From Enterococcus_E cecorum_B (GTDB taxonomy: Bacteria; Bacillota; Bacilli; Lactobacillales; Enterococcaceae), in assembly GCA_946499615.1 (NCBI GenBank), contig CAMMST010000002.1, positions 32,445 through 96,444 on the forward strand: a DNA stretch of 64,000 nucleotides, read 5' to 3'. Shown one piece after another: positions 7,778 through 16,451 of this stretch (within the stretch, counting starts at the first letter, position 1; each line of letters begins with the position of its first letter). The translations under genes were made by a program, and so were the position numbers. The notes under the pieces were generated by a model, which was not told where the DNA came from, did no database searches, and saw only the letters and a program-made list of their open reading frames with translations.

Positions 7778-8563
7778 CTAATTTCCTGAAGATGAGTATT
7801 TACGTTCTAGATGCTTGAATAATATTATCGATATAACATAAAATAATATTCCTACAATAGGACTGATGGCAAGTATTAAGGACGCGCCTTCTGATTTCTT
7901 TAACGTGAAAATTACTGGATAATAAGAAATCAATGATACAGGTAAAATATAGGTAAAGAAGTTTTGAATCGCTTTTGGAAATGAATCCTTAGGGTACTGC
8001 ATCATTGAAACACTTCCTTGAACAAAAATACTTGTAAACTCCATAAATTGATTAAATATAAAAGTTAAGGAGGCAACTAACACATATATTCCACCATACA
8101 AAAAACATCCACACACAGTAACAAAAGGTATATAAAAAAACAATAAGTACCAGTTATCAGGAGAAATATTGGTGACTATTCCAAAAATAAGAACGAGTAA
8201 TGCAATTGCTAATCGGCCAAACCTGATAGGCTGGAAATTAAAGGCTGAAATTTGTAAAATAGTCGAATAGGGACGTAATAAATATCTATCATATTCTCCT
8301 CCTCGAATAAGACTTTCCATATTTGTCTCAAATCCTCTGAAAAAAACTTCTGCAAAAGAAAATGAAAAATTAACAATTCCATATATTAAAAAAGTTTCTG
8401 ATACTGACCATTTATTCAATGAACCAAAAGTATGAAATAGAGCAATCATCCCTAATAGTTCAAAAAACATAACGAGAATTTGATTTAAAATACCAACAAT
8501 AAAATCTACTTTATACTGTAAATAGGCCTTAAATATTAATTTAACAATTGTAAAATATTTCAT
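7778..8563 (-). CDS. ABC-2 family permease subunit
   Basis: A 261-residue membrane protein with about six hydrophobic segments and the ABC2_membrane_6 style sequence (FRGFETNMESLIRGGEYDRYLLRP). That Gly-Glu-Tyr-Asp-Arg coupling region is typical of this family. It is the second gene of the operon, between the other permease and the ATPase. The two permeases probably form a heterodimer. Confidence 0.88.
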   Translation of the reverse strand: MKYFTIVKLIFKAYLQYKVDFIVGILNQILVMFFELLGMIALFHTFGSLNKWSVSETFLIYGIVNFSFSFAEVFFRGFETNMESLIRGGEYDRYLLRPYSTILQISAFNFQPIRFGRLAIALLVLIFGIVTNISPDNWYLLFFYIPFVTVCGCFLYGGIYVLVASLTFIFNQFMEFTSIFVQGSVSMMQYPKDSFPKAIQNFFTYILPVSLISYYPVIFTLKKSEGASLILAISPIVGILFYVISIILFKHLERKYSSSGN

Positions 8564-8572
8564 AATTTATAA

Positions 8573-9382
8573 TTACCCTCCATTTAGCTCGATTTTTCCT
8601 TCAATATCTTTATAAATTATGTAATTAATTGTGTAAAAAATAATTATCCACATTATCTGTATAAAGATTCCAACAATTCCTGTATTCATATCGTATACTC
8701 CATTAAAAATTTGTGCAGGTAGGTCAACAATGTATTTAAATGGCTGAAGGTTCAAACCACCTAAAATCCATTTTGGAAAGAAGCTTAATGGAATAACCAT
8801 TCCAGAAAGTATATATGCGACAGAACCTATTGTACTTACAAAATTTGTAATAGAAGTAAAATAAAAAGCTAAACAATACATAGAAGTTGTTATAAGTGTA
8901 CTTAGTTGAATAGCAAGGAAAATAGCGACAATAAAAAGTAAAAAATGCATTGTATTAGGTAAATTTAGCTCTAGGCCCATATTTGGAAAAAGAAGGGATA
9001 GTATCAAGGATAGCAAAAAAATCGGTATTCCACGTGAGAGCATTCCTACCAATTTCCAAGATAGTGTTTTTGAAAAAATAAGATTAAAAATACTTGTTGG
9101 CTTTATAAGGTCTAGCGCGATAGTTCCTTTTCTGATACTATCAAAATCTGCTCTATTAACCGTCCAAGGTACAATCCCAAATAATATTTGCGTTAACCAA
9201 ATATACGTTGTTGTTTGAAATTCGTTCATTGGCGAGGATTGTACATTGCTACCAACAAATGCAATTAAGACATAATTTTTAAAAATTGCAAAAAATGTTT
9301 GAGTTATAATTCCCGAAATAATAGTAATCTTATACATTCTTGCAAGCTTAATTTGCTTTATAATTTGACTTATTAAAATCAA
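8573..9382 (-). CDS. ABC-2 family permease subunit
   Basis: A 269-residue six-helix protein related to its downstream partner; the motif DFDSIRKGTIALDLIKP corresponds to the RGGEYDRYLLRP region there. It begins with TTG at 9382, eight bases after AGGAG. It is the first gene of the minus-strand operon; only 9 bp separate it from the next gene. The accessory block ends here. Confidence 0.86.
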   Translation of the reverse strand: MILISQIIKQIKLARMYKITIISGIITQTFFAIFKNYVLIAFVGSNVQSSPMNEFQTTTYIWLTQILFGIVPWTVNRADFDSIRKGTIALDLIKPTSIFNLIFSKTLSWKLVGMLSRGIPIFLLSLILSLLFPNMGLELNLPNTMHFLLFIVAIFLAIQLSTLITTSMYCLAFYFTSITNFVSTIGSVAYILSGMVIPLSFFPKWILGGLNLQPFKYIVDLPAQIFNGVYDMNTGIVGIFIQIMWIIIFYTINYIIYKDIEGKIELNGG

Positions 9383-9783
9383 AAGTTTTTTCTCCTAACG
9401 TAATTTTTTACAAAACACATTTTTTCCATTTATCTAACATACTTTTATCATTAATTATAGAAATGAGGTAATTGACGTTCTTCAATCATATCAGAATACA
9501 ACATTTATTTCTATCATCTAAATGCATATTTTTTTTCAGCGGATAGAAGACATTGCTTTCAGATAAAATTTTATGAGATTTCTTGCTTTAAATATGAGTA
9601 TGTGATTAATCATTTTTACAAACTCAGTCAAGATATTTTCAGTTAAATGTTATAGCTACTTTAAATTATTGTGATTTAGAGTAGTTTTTTTGTATCTAAA
9701 ATAGCGAACAAATTTTCGTTTAAAATGTGACTTTTGCTATTATTAATGGTACAATGAAAGAAAAAATTGAAGGAAAAAGAAGA
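9383..9783. other. AT-rich intergenic region without a recognisable gene
   Basis: Roughly 400 bp between the ABC operon and yhaO. It must hold the minus-strand promoter of the ABC operon and the plus-strand promoter of yhaO. It also holds a plus-direction terminator-like hairpin at 9656-9691 that has no plus-strand gene before it. Short frames here have no ribosome site or familiar sequence. Confidence 0.6.
9656..9691 (+). terminator. Orphan terminator-like hairpin upstream of yhaO
   Basis: An 11-bp stem (CTACTTTAAAT with ATTTAGAGTAG, one G-U pair), 7-base loop and seven T. Nothing on the plus strand within 2.9 kb upstream encodes a protein, so it may end a small RNA or be a relic of a lost gene. 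Confidence 0.65.
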
Positions 9784-10956
9784 ATGGTTCGTTTTTTACA
9801 TTGTGCGGATTTGCATTTGGATCGTAGCTTTGAAGGAATGCCACAATTGAGCAAATGGCAGCAATCGTTACTTACAGTGAATCAAGAAGTGTGGCAAAGA
9901 ATAGTTGATTTAGCGATTGAAAAGCAAGTGGATTTTGTTCTTTTAGCAGGAGATACGTTCCATCAGAATCAGCCAAGTTTATATATTCAAAATATTTTTT
10001 GTCAGGCGCTGCAACGACTTGAAAAAGAAGGAATTGCGGTCGTGATGTGTTTTGGCAATCATGATTATTACACCCCACAGCGTTATTGGTTTGACTTTCC
10101 GGAAAATGTTCATTTATTTACCGAAGAAGCAGTCTCGACTATGACGTTGACAACCAAGTCAAATGAACGTGTGGCTTTTAGTGGCTTTAGTTATTGTCAG
10201 CCGTGGATTGAAGCAAGAAAGGATGTCGAGTTTCCGTATAAAGCGGTGGATTGTGATTATCATATTGGCCTTTATCACGGACAACAGGCAGGCAAATATG
10301 CACCTTTTCAAATTTCGGAATTAGTAAGTAAGGGCTATGATTATTGGGCATTGGGGCATATTCATGTACCGGCGATTTTAAATGAGCAGCCGGCCATCGT
10401 GTATCCAGGTACGCCACAAGGACATACGAAAAAAGAAGTAGCTACAGGTGTGATGTTAGTCGAATTAACGCCTCAAAGTTGTCATTTCACGCCCGCTCAT
10501 GTTGCGAGTCTTCGTTTTGGTCAAGTGGATTATCCTATGCCTGTTCAAAGTCAACGTACCCAAGTGTTGGCTGATTTAATGGCAAAACTTTCAGCAGTAT
10601 CACCAGGCTTTTATCAACTTCATTGGCAGCATTTATCAGAGCAACAGTTACTAGAATATTCAGCTGCCACTCGCTTGGAAATACTAGATTATTTAAATGC
10701 GCAATTACAGCGTGCCCAAAAATATGTCTTTGTTTATGAAATAGTAATCGACCATGAAGAACAAAAGACGAGTCCTGCTATTTTGCCTTCTATGCTTTCA
10801 AGTCAAGCCTTTGCCTCAGAAGTCTTGGCGAAACAGTTAACGGAGGAATTAGCGAAAAACGGGCTATTAGGTTTTGTTTCTTTAGAAGAATTGATTCCAG
10901 AAGTGATGAGACAGGCACAAGAAAATTTAGGTTATGGAGCAGAAGAAAAGGAATAA
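9784..10956 (+). CDS. yhaO: YhaO, SbcD/Mre11-like metallophosphoesterase
   Basis: A 390-residue DNA repair exonuclease-type phosphoesterase. The metal-binding motifs come in order: CADLHLD at the N terminus, AGDTFH, GNHDYY and GHIHVP. I start it at ATG 9784 because the protein then begins with the family's MVRFLHCADLHLD and a GGAAAAAGAAG precedes it; the frame upstream has no family character. It is followed after 3 bp by the SbcC-like yhaN, so the pair should act as an SbcCD-like complex. yhaO-N-M and prsA form a conserved Firmicutes group. Confidence 0.93.
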   Translation: MVRFLHCADLHLDRSFEGMPQLSKWQQSLLTVNQEVWQRIVDLAIEKQVDFVLLAGDTFHQNQPSLYIQNIFCQALQRLEKEGIAVVMCFGNHDYYTPQRYWFDFPENVHLFTEEAVSTMTLTTKSNERVAFSGFSYCQPWIEARKDVEFPYKAVDCDYHIGLYHGQQAGKYAPFQISELVSKGYDYWALGHIHVPAILNEQPAIVYPGTPQGHTKKEVATGVMLVELTPQSCHFTPAHVASLRFGQVDYPMPVQSQRTQVLADLMAKLSAVSPGFYQLHWQHLSEQQLLEYSAATRLEILDYLNAQLQRAQKYVFVYEIVIDHEEQKTSPAILPSMLSSQAFASEVLAKQLTEELAKNGLLGFVSLEELIPEVMRQAQENLGYGAEEKE

Positions 10957-10959
10957 CAG

Positions 10960-13557
10960 ATGAAACTATTAAAAGCAGAAATTACGGAATTTGGTAAATA
11001 TCGTCAGTTTAGCTTTGACTTTACAGGAGGCAATCAGTTAATTTTTGGCGCAAATGAAGCTGGAAAATCTACTCTTTATCATTTCATCAAGGCGATGTTA
11101 TTTGGCTTTCCTAAAAAACAGAAAAGAAAGCGCGATTATGAGACCGACCACGCCTATTATGGGGGCGCGTTGGAAATTGAAATCGATGGCGAAGTTTTGC
11201 GGATTGAGCGGATGAAACACCTCAATAAAGGCAAAGCAACGGTGATTATTGGGGATGAAATTTTTCCCGAAAGTTATCTACAAAAGCGTTTATCCCCTTT
11301 AGATAGTCAATTATTTGAACAAGTCTTTACGTTTGCTCAAGAACAGTTGCAGCAAATCACGCAATTAGATGAAAAACATTTGCAGTCTGCTCTGTTATCA
11401 TTGGGCATTACTGGTAGTCAGCAATTATTTCTACAGGCCGAACAAGAAGAAAAAGAGCGGAATAAAATCTTTACTTCAAGAGGACGGGTCTTGCCATTGA
11501 ACCAAAAACTGGCGGAGTATCAAGCGTTGCAGGCAAATATTTATACTTTAGCCGAGAAACAAAAAGAGTTAGCCGCCCAGTCTCAGCAGCTACAATCGTT
11601 GAAAAATGCGCAAAAAGATTTACAAAAACAATGGCTGTCTGTACAAAAACAAGCCCAAAAAATCAAACAACAACAAACACATTTTGCCCTATTTGAAGAA
11701 TACCAATCTTTGCAGCAAAAGGATTTACAGTTAGCTGATGCTGCAGATGTCCAAGTGTTACAGCAATTTATGCAGCAAAGTCAACAGTTGAGTCAAGATA
11801 TTCAAGTCTTGGAAAGTCGCTTGTCACAACTCGAGCAAAAGCAATTATCTAAACGCTATTTATTTTATTTAGATCATGAAGAACAAATCAGTCAATTATT
11901 GCAAAGTGAAGGGACGCTTTATCAAGATATTCAGGCGCATAAACAAATCACGCAGCAATTAGCGCAACTTCCTGATAACACACAAGATCAGGAAACAGTC
12001 TCGCAAGAATTTGTTGCCCAGTATACGCAAATCCAGACGCAACTAGCAACCTTGACAAGCCAACTTACTCATGCGCAACACAACCAACAAGTCGCTGAAG
12101 AAAAATTAAATCAGTTCGAGCAGCAACACCCTGAACTATTTGCCCAAACAAAAGCGACAAACAGTCCTAAACCATTGATCATTACGGGAATAGTGGGGGG
12201 ATTGCTCAGTTTATTGCTTATGAAATTCTCGCCTTTATTTGGTGGATTAGTCTTTGTATTGACGATTTTATTAGCTGGATTTCTTTATTTACGGGTTTAT
12301 CGTGCTTCAGATAGTGAACCAATCAAGCAGCAGTGGCGCCTTTATTTACAAGATTTAGATGAGAAAAATCAAGTTTATCAAAATCTTTTGGATGAACAGA
12401 GGACCCTACAAGATCAGTTCCAAGCGCTACGCAGTCAATTACCGCTAGATTTACAGCATTTAGATCATGTTTCTTTCATTCAAGAGTTAGCTAAGCGGGA
12501 TCAAGCAGCTCAGATCAGTAAAAATGCACAACAACAGCGACAAATGTTAAATGCTAAATTGGCGCAACTTGATCAAAATATGGCCCAATTTCGGCACACA
12601 GCGGACTTTTTATATGAGTGGTTACCAATTGCTCATTTGACGATAGCAGAACAGTTAGGACAAATCCGTCAATTTAAAGAAGAAATGCAGCAGGAAAAAA
12701 TGGCACGCGCGGCTCATCCAGTGACGCAAATCATGGAACAAATCAGTCAAAAACGACAAGCGCAGCAAGATTTGCTAAAACAAAATCAGACTTTATTGGC
12801 TAAATATCAAATCCAACAGGTATCTGATCTACCGTTATGGTTTAGGCAAATGCAAGAACGAGCAAGCCAAGTAAAACGCAAAACAGAATTAGCGCAAATG
12901 TTAAAAGACTTGTATCCAGATGATATGACAAAAGCGCAGTTAGCAAGTCAAGAACAAGAAATTTTAAGGCAAGAAACACAGCTACAAGTGCAAAAGGATC
13001 AAAATTTGACGCAAATCAAACAAATTGAAGTTAGTCTTGCCCAACAGATGAAAGACTTAACCTTGCCAGAACTCTATCAAAAAGAAGAACAATTAAAGGC
13101 GGAAATTCAAGAACTCATCTATGAATGGAGTGTGCACTTTGTCATTGAAAAGCAACTTCAATTCCTGGCTGATCAACTTTCTGAATCACAGCTCCCCTAT
13201 TTATTCGAACAATCGGGGCATTTTATGCAAATCTTAACTAATCAACGTTATGATAAAATTCAGATGAAAGAAAATGAGTTGTTTGTCAATCAACAGTCTA
13301 TCTATCAGCTTTCTACCGGGACTAAAGACCAATTGATTATGGCCTTGCGATTTGCTTATTTGGCGATGCAACAAAAAAATATTAGTCCAGTGGTGATTGA
13401 TGATGGGTGGCTACATTATGATAGTCAGCGCAAACGGTCTTTGGCGCAACTTTTAGCAGCATTTGCGAAAGATTATCAAGTGATTTGTTTATCTTCAGAC
13501 CGAGAAATGGTAAGCTATTATCAAGAACTTCATCAAGTAGTCAAACCATTATCTTAA
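10960..13557 (+). CDS. yhaN: YhaN, SbcC/Rad50-like ATPase
   Basis: An 865-residue SMC-like ATPase. Walker A GANEAGKST lies near residue 32, followed by long Gln-rich coiled coils (about 160-400 and 450-720). The C-terminal half-site carries the signature LSTGTKDQ and Walker B VVIDDGWLHYD. Unusually for an SMC-like protein, a hydrophobic segment of about 40 residues lies mid-coil (about 405-445), which I recall as a feature of YhaN. It probably tethers the complex to the membrane. It works with YhaO. Confidence 0.93.
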   Translation: MKLLKAEITEFGKYRQFSFDFTGGNQLIFGANEAGKSTLYHFIKAMLFGFPKKQKRKRDYETDHAYYGGALEIEIDGEVLRIERMKHLNKGKATVIIGDEIFPESYLQKRLSPLDSQLFEQVFTFAQEQLQQITQLDEKHLQSALLSLGITGSQQLFLQAEQEEKERNKIFTSRGRVLPLNQKLAEYQALQANIYTLAEKQKELAAQSQQLQSLKNAQKDLQKQWLSVQKQAQKIKQQQTHFALFEEYQSLQQKDLQLADAADVQVLQQFMQQSQQLSQDIQVLESRLSQLEQKQLSKRYLFYLDHEEQISQLLQSEGTLYQDIQAHKQITQQLAQLPDNTQDQETVSQEFVAQYTQIQTQLATLTSQLTHAQHNQQVAEEKLNQFEQQHPELFAQTKATNSPKPLIITGIVGGLLSLLLMKFSPLFGGLVFVLTILLAGFLYLRVYRASDSEPIKQQWRLYLQDLDEKNQVYQNLLDEQRTLQDQFQALRSQLPLDLQHLDHVSFIQELAKRDQAAQISKNAQQQRQMLNAKLAQLDQNMAQFRHTADFLYEWLPIAHLTIAEQLGQIRQFKEEMQQEKMARAAHPVTQIMEQISQKRQAQQDLLKQNQTLLAKYQIQQVSDLPLWFRQMQERASQVKRKTELAQMLKDLYPDDMTKAQLASQEQEILRQETQLQVQKDQNLTQIKQIEVSLAQQMKDLTLPELYQKEEQLKAEIQELIYEWSVHFVIEKQLQFLADQLSESQLPYLFEQSGHFMQILTNQRYDKIQMKENELFVNQQSIYQLSTGTKDQLIMALRFAYLAMQQKNISPVVIDDGWLHYDSQRKRSLAQLLAAFAKDYQVICLSSDREMVSYYQELHQVVKPLS

Positions 13558-13575
13558 GAAAGAAGGAATGTGCAG

Positions 13576-14520
13576 ATGAAAAAAATCAAAGAATATCAAG
13601 TCGATGAAGAAATGCAACTCTTTGCTTTGATTAAAAATGCCGATGTGCGGATGGCGAAAAATGGCAAGAAATTTATTGCTTTTACGTTCCAAGATACATC
13701 CGGCACGATTGATGGCAAGTTTTGGGATGCCTCTGAAGAAGAAATTGTCCGTTTTGAAGCAGGTAGAGTGGTCTTTTTAAACGGCAAGCGCGAAATTTAT
13801 AATGGCAATCCTCAGGTGAAAATTTTACATTTACGCTTGGCTAAGTTAGAAGAGCCTAGTGATCCTAATCTTTATATGGAACGCGCACCGATGAAAAGGG
13901 AGGCAATGGAAGATTACGTCGGCAAAACGATTTTTGAAATTTTAAATCCAAGTTGGAATCGGATTGTCCGCCATCTTTTAAGTAAGTACAAGAAAGCTTT
14001 CTTTGAATTTCCGGCTGCGAAGAAAAATCATCATGCCTTTTCAGGAGGACTCGCTTACCATACCGTAACGATGCTAAAAATTGGGCATTCACTCGTTGAT
14101 ATTTATCCTGAATTAAATGCTTCACTGCTATATGCCGGAATTATTTTGCATGATTTAGGTAAAGTATTGGAATTAAGTGGAGCGATGACGACAGAATATA
14201 CGGTGGCTGGTAATTTGATTGGGCATTTAGTTTTAATCGATGAAGAAATCACCCAAGCATGTATGGAATTAAAACTAGATCCAAATAAAGAAGAAATCGT
14301 CCTTTTACGTCATATGGTTTTAAGTCATCATGGGTTATTAGAATATGGTTCTCCAGTACGCCCAAGAATTATGGAGGCCGAAATTTTACATCAAATTGAT
14401 AATATTGATGCTTCGATGCAAATGATGCTAACTTCGATTCGTCAAACAACACCAGGTGAATACACGGATCGTATTTTTGGCATGGATAATCGTAGTTTTT
14501 ATGTACCAAACTTAAACTAA
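13576..14520 (+). CDS. yhaM: YhaM, 3'-5' exoribonuclease
   Basis: A 314-residue RNase. An N-terminal OB fold (about residues 10-95) precedes an HD phosphohydrolase domain with AYHTVTM, LHDLGK and LSHHG. YhaM trims 3' ends of RNA and single-stranded DNA. The ATG at 13576 follows AGAAGG by about 10 bases; the GTG at 13570 two codons earlier is less likely. It is 18 bp behind yhaN in the same operon. Confidence 0.94.
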   Translation: MKKIKEYQVDEEMQLFALIKNADVRMAKNGKKFIAFTFQDTSGTIDGKFWDASEEEIVRFEAGRVVFLNGKREIYNGNPQVKILHLRLAKLEEPSDPNLYMERAPMKREAMEDYVGKTIFEILNPSWNRIVRHLLSKYKKAFFEFPAAKKNHHAFSGGLAYHTVTMLKIGHSLVDIYPELNASLLYAGIILHDLGKVLELSGAMTTEYTVAGNLIGHLVLIDEEITQACMELKLDPNKEEIVLLRHMVLSHHGLLEYGSPVRPRIMEAEILHQIDNIDASMQMMLTSIRQTTPGEYTDRIFGMDNRSFYVPNLN

Positions 14521-14595
14521 TCATTAAGAAAAGCTTATTTTTGAAATTTTTATGAAATATGTTTTTAAAAGTCTATTATTTTGGTGGATTTGTGG

Positions 14596-14601
14596 TATAG
14601 T
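14596..14601 (+). promoter_or_regulatory. Extended -10 promoter of prsA
   Basis: TGGTATAGT gives an extended -10 (TG-N-TATAGT) about 50 bp before the prsA start. The -35 is poor, as is usual for extended promoters. Confidence 0.55.
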
Positions 14602-14646
14602 AAAACTTGTGAACTCGAAAAAGAATTTAGGAGTGTTAATTTAGTT

Positions 14647-15654
14647 ATGAAGAAAAAAGCATTATTAGCTACTTTGGCGGCTGTTTCTGTTTTAGGTTTA
14701 GCAGCTTGTTCCAAAGACTCTGATCAAACTATCGCCTCAATGAAAGGCCAAACGATTACTGTTCAAGATTTCTACAATGAAATTAAATCAAATTCTACTA
14801 GCCAAAGCGTGGTTCGTAGCATGATTATTTATGATGTATTTGACAAAGCATATGGCGATAAAGTAACCGATAAACAAGTCGATGCAAAATACAAAGAACA
14901 AGCGAAACAATATGGTGATAGCTTTGAATCTCAATTAAAAGCTGCTGGCTATACAAAAGAAAGCTTCAAGAAAACCATTCGTCAACAATTAGCTTTGGAC
15001 GCTGGTTTGAAAGCACACGTGAAATTAACCGATGCAGATTATAAGACTGCTTGGGATTCATTCCATCCAGAAGTCACTGCACAATTCATCCAAGTTTCAA
15101 GTGAAGATGAAGCGAAACAAGTGATTGAAGAAGCGAAGAAAGAGGGCGCAGACTTTGCAAAAATTGCGAAAGATAAATCAATCGCAACAAGCAATAAAGG
15201 CAAAGATGTGAAATTTGATTCTACAAGTTCAGATGTACCTACAGAAGTGAAATCAGCTGCCTTTGCGTTAAAAGATGGCGAAATTTCAGCTGAACCAATC
15301 GCGGTAACTGATGCATCTACTTATCAAACTTCTTACTATGTCGTTAAAATGGTGAAAAACCAAGCAAAAGGCAACGACATGGATAAATACAAAAAGACTT
15401 TGAAGAAGATTGCTACTGATAATAAATTAAATGATTCTACCTTCGTGACAAAAACAATTGGTGAAGAATTGAAGAAAGCCAATGTGAAGATTAAAGATAA
15501 AACTTTCGCGGATGTATTATCTACTTACATTGATGCAACGAAGACAAGTTCATCATCAAAGACTAAATCTTCAAAATCAGAAACAAAAGAATCATCAAGT
15601 TCAAGTAAAGAAGAAACAAAAGAATCTTCTACTTCAACTTCAGAATCTAAATAA
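14647..15654 (+). CDS. prsA: PrsA foldase lipoprotein (peptidyl-prolyl isomerase)
   Basis: A 335-residue lipoprotein that folds secreted proteins at the outer face of the membrane. A lipoprotein signal peptide with lipobox LAAC ends at about residue 20. An N-terminal chaperone region follows, then a parvulin domain (about 135-250, AQFIQVSSEDEAKQV onward). The last 40 residues are almost only Ser, Lys, Thr and Glu, a low-complexity tail. ATG 14647 is chosen because it begins the signal peptide and follows TTAGGAG; the frame extends upstream without meaning. It follows yhaM. Confidence 0.95.
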   Translation: MKKKALLATLAAVSVLGLAACSKDSDQTIASMKGQTITVQDFYNEIKSNSTSQSVVRSMIIYDVFDKAYGDKVTDKQVDAKYKEQAKQYGDSFESQLKAAGYTKESFKKTIRQQLALDAGLKAHVKLTDADYKTAWDSFHPEVTAQFIQVSSEDEAKQVIEEAKKEGADFAKIAKDKSIATSNKGKDVKFDSTSSDVPTEVKSAAFALKDGEISAEPIAVTDASTYQTSYYVVKMVKNQAKGNDMDKYKKTLKKIATDNKLNDSTFVTKTIGEELKKANVKIKDKTFADVLSTYIDATKTSSSSKTKSSKSETKESSSSSKEETKESSTSTSESK

Positions 15655-15667
15655 TCGATGAATAAAG

Positions 15668-15708
15668 GCTACCTAGTGCTGTGATTGGCATTAGGTGGCT
15701 TTTTTTTG
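15668..15708 (+). terminator. prsA terminator
   Basis: A 12-bp stem (GCTACCTAGTGC with GCATTAGGTGGC, two wobble pairs) and eight T. Its T-run is also the first part of the left 22-bp direct repeat. Confidence 0.88.
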
Positions 15709-15722
15709 TGATAAAAGAATTG
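15701..15722 (+). repeat. Left direct repeat flanking the TA cassette
   Basis: Seven T followed by GTGATAAAAGAATTG. The same 22 bases stand at 16304-16325, on the other side of the toxin-antitoxin genes. Confidence 0.85.
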
Positions 15723-15748
15723 AAATTTGCATTACAATGTAATACAAT
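15720..15748 (+). promoter_or_regulatory. TA promoter with overlapping operator
   Basis: -35 TTGAAA (15720-15725), a 17-bp spacer and -10 TACAAT (15743-15748). The palindrome ATTACAATGTAAT (15731-15743) fills the spacer and is a likely autorepression site for the antitoxin or TA complex. Confidence 0.7.
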
Positions 15749-15779
15749 TATTGTAGAGAACTTTAAGGAGGGGCATATT

Positions 15780-15995
15780 ATGAGTGTAACGACGATTCGA
15801 TTAAACGAGCAAGAAGAAAAAATGTTTCAAAGCTATGCGGAATTAACTGGATTACCTTTATCAACTCTTATGAAGCAAGCTTTAACAGAAAAGATTGAAG
15901 ATTTCTTAGATTTACAGGCTGGTATTGAAGCTCTTCAAAATATAACTGGAGAATCGATTTCTCTTCAAGATATGATGAGAGATGAAGGATTATGA
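15780..15995 (+). CDS. relB: RelB-like ribbon-helix-helix antitoxin
   Basis: A 71-residue protein beginning with the ribbon sequence VTTIRLNEQEEKMFQSYAE, typical of RHH repressors, and an acidic C-terminal part (SLQDMMRDEGL) that should bind the toxin. GGAGGGG stands just before the ATG. The toxin gene overlaps its stop by ATGA. It probably represses its own promoter through the palindrome at 15731-15743. Confidence 0.88.
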   Translation: MSVTTIRLNEQEEKMFQSYAELTGLPLSTLMKQALTEKIEDFLDLQAGIEALQNITGESISLQDMMRDEGL

Positions 15996-16261
15996 AATAT
16001 CATGTTGAGTTCGAAAAGAAAGCTTATAAAGAATTTTTAAAACTGGATACACCAATTCGTAAGCAGATTTTACTGTGGTTGAACAAAAATATTGAAGGTT
16101 GTGAAAATCCTAGATGGACAGGCAAAGCATTAACCGCAGACAAATCTGGCTTATGGCGTTATAGAATTGGAAAATATCGTCTTATTTGTGATATTAGAGA
16201 TAGTCAAGCGATTGTACTTGTAATCAAATCTGGTAAAAGAGAAACAATCTATGAAATATAA
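15992..16261 (+). CDS. relE: RelE-family toxin
   Basis: An 89-residue RelE/ParE-fold toxin. The family core GLWRYRIGKYRLICDI, with basic residues for mRNA binding, is near residues 54-69, followed by VIKSGKRETIYEI. RelE toxins cleave mRNA in the ribosomal A site. It overlaps the antitoxin gene by four bases and ends nine bases before its own terminator. The pair forms a compact cassette bounded by 22-bp direct repeats. Confidence 0.9.
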   Translation: MKYHVEFEKKAYKEFLKLDTPIRKQILLWLNKNIEGCENPRWTGKALTADKSGLWRYRIGKYRLICDIRDSQAIVLVIKSGKRETIYEI

Positions 16262-16268
16262 TATTTTC

Positions 16269-16310
16269 ACTCATCTTGTGTAATGAATAAAACACAAGAT
16301 GAGTTTTTTT
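16269..16310 (+). terminator. TA terminator
   Basis: A 12-bp stem (ACTCATCTTGTG with CACAAGATGAGT) followed by seven T; the T-run is part of the right direct repeat. Confidence 0.88.
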
Positions 16311-16325
16311 GTGATAAAAGAATTG
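16304..16325 (+). repeat. Right direct repeat flanking the TA cassette
   Basis: Identical over 22 bases to 15701-15722. Removing 603 bp between matching positions would restore one copy behind the prsA terminator. Confidence 0.85.
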
Positions 16326-16389
16326 TATCGGGTGCAAGTTATATGAAATTCTTATGATGAGTTATAGTTTTTTAGTATATTCTAATGGC

Positions 16390-16419
16390 TTGATATAAAT
16401 AGTGGCTATTGTTTATAAT
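16390..16419 (+). promoter_or_regulatory. Promoter of the peptide-binding lipoprotein gene
   Basis: -35 TTGATA (16390-16395), an 18-bp spacer and -10 TATAAT (16414-16419), 33 bp before the start codon. Confidence 0.7.
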
Positions 16420-16451
16420 TTAGGCACAAATTCAACAAAAGAGGTGTTTCA

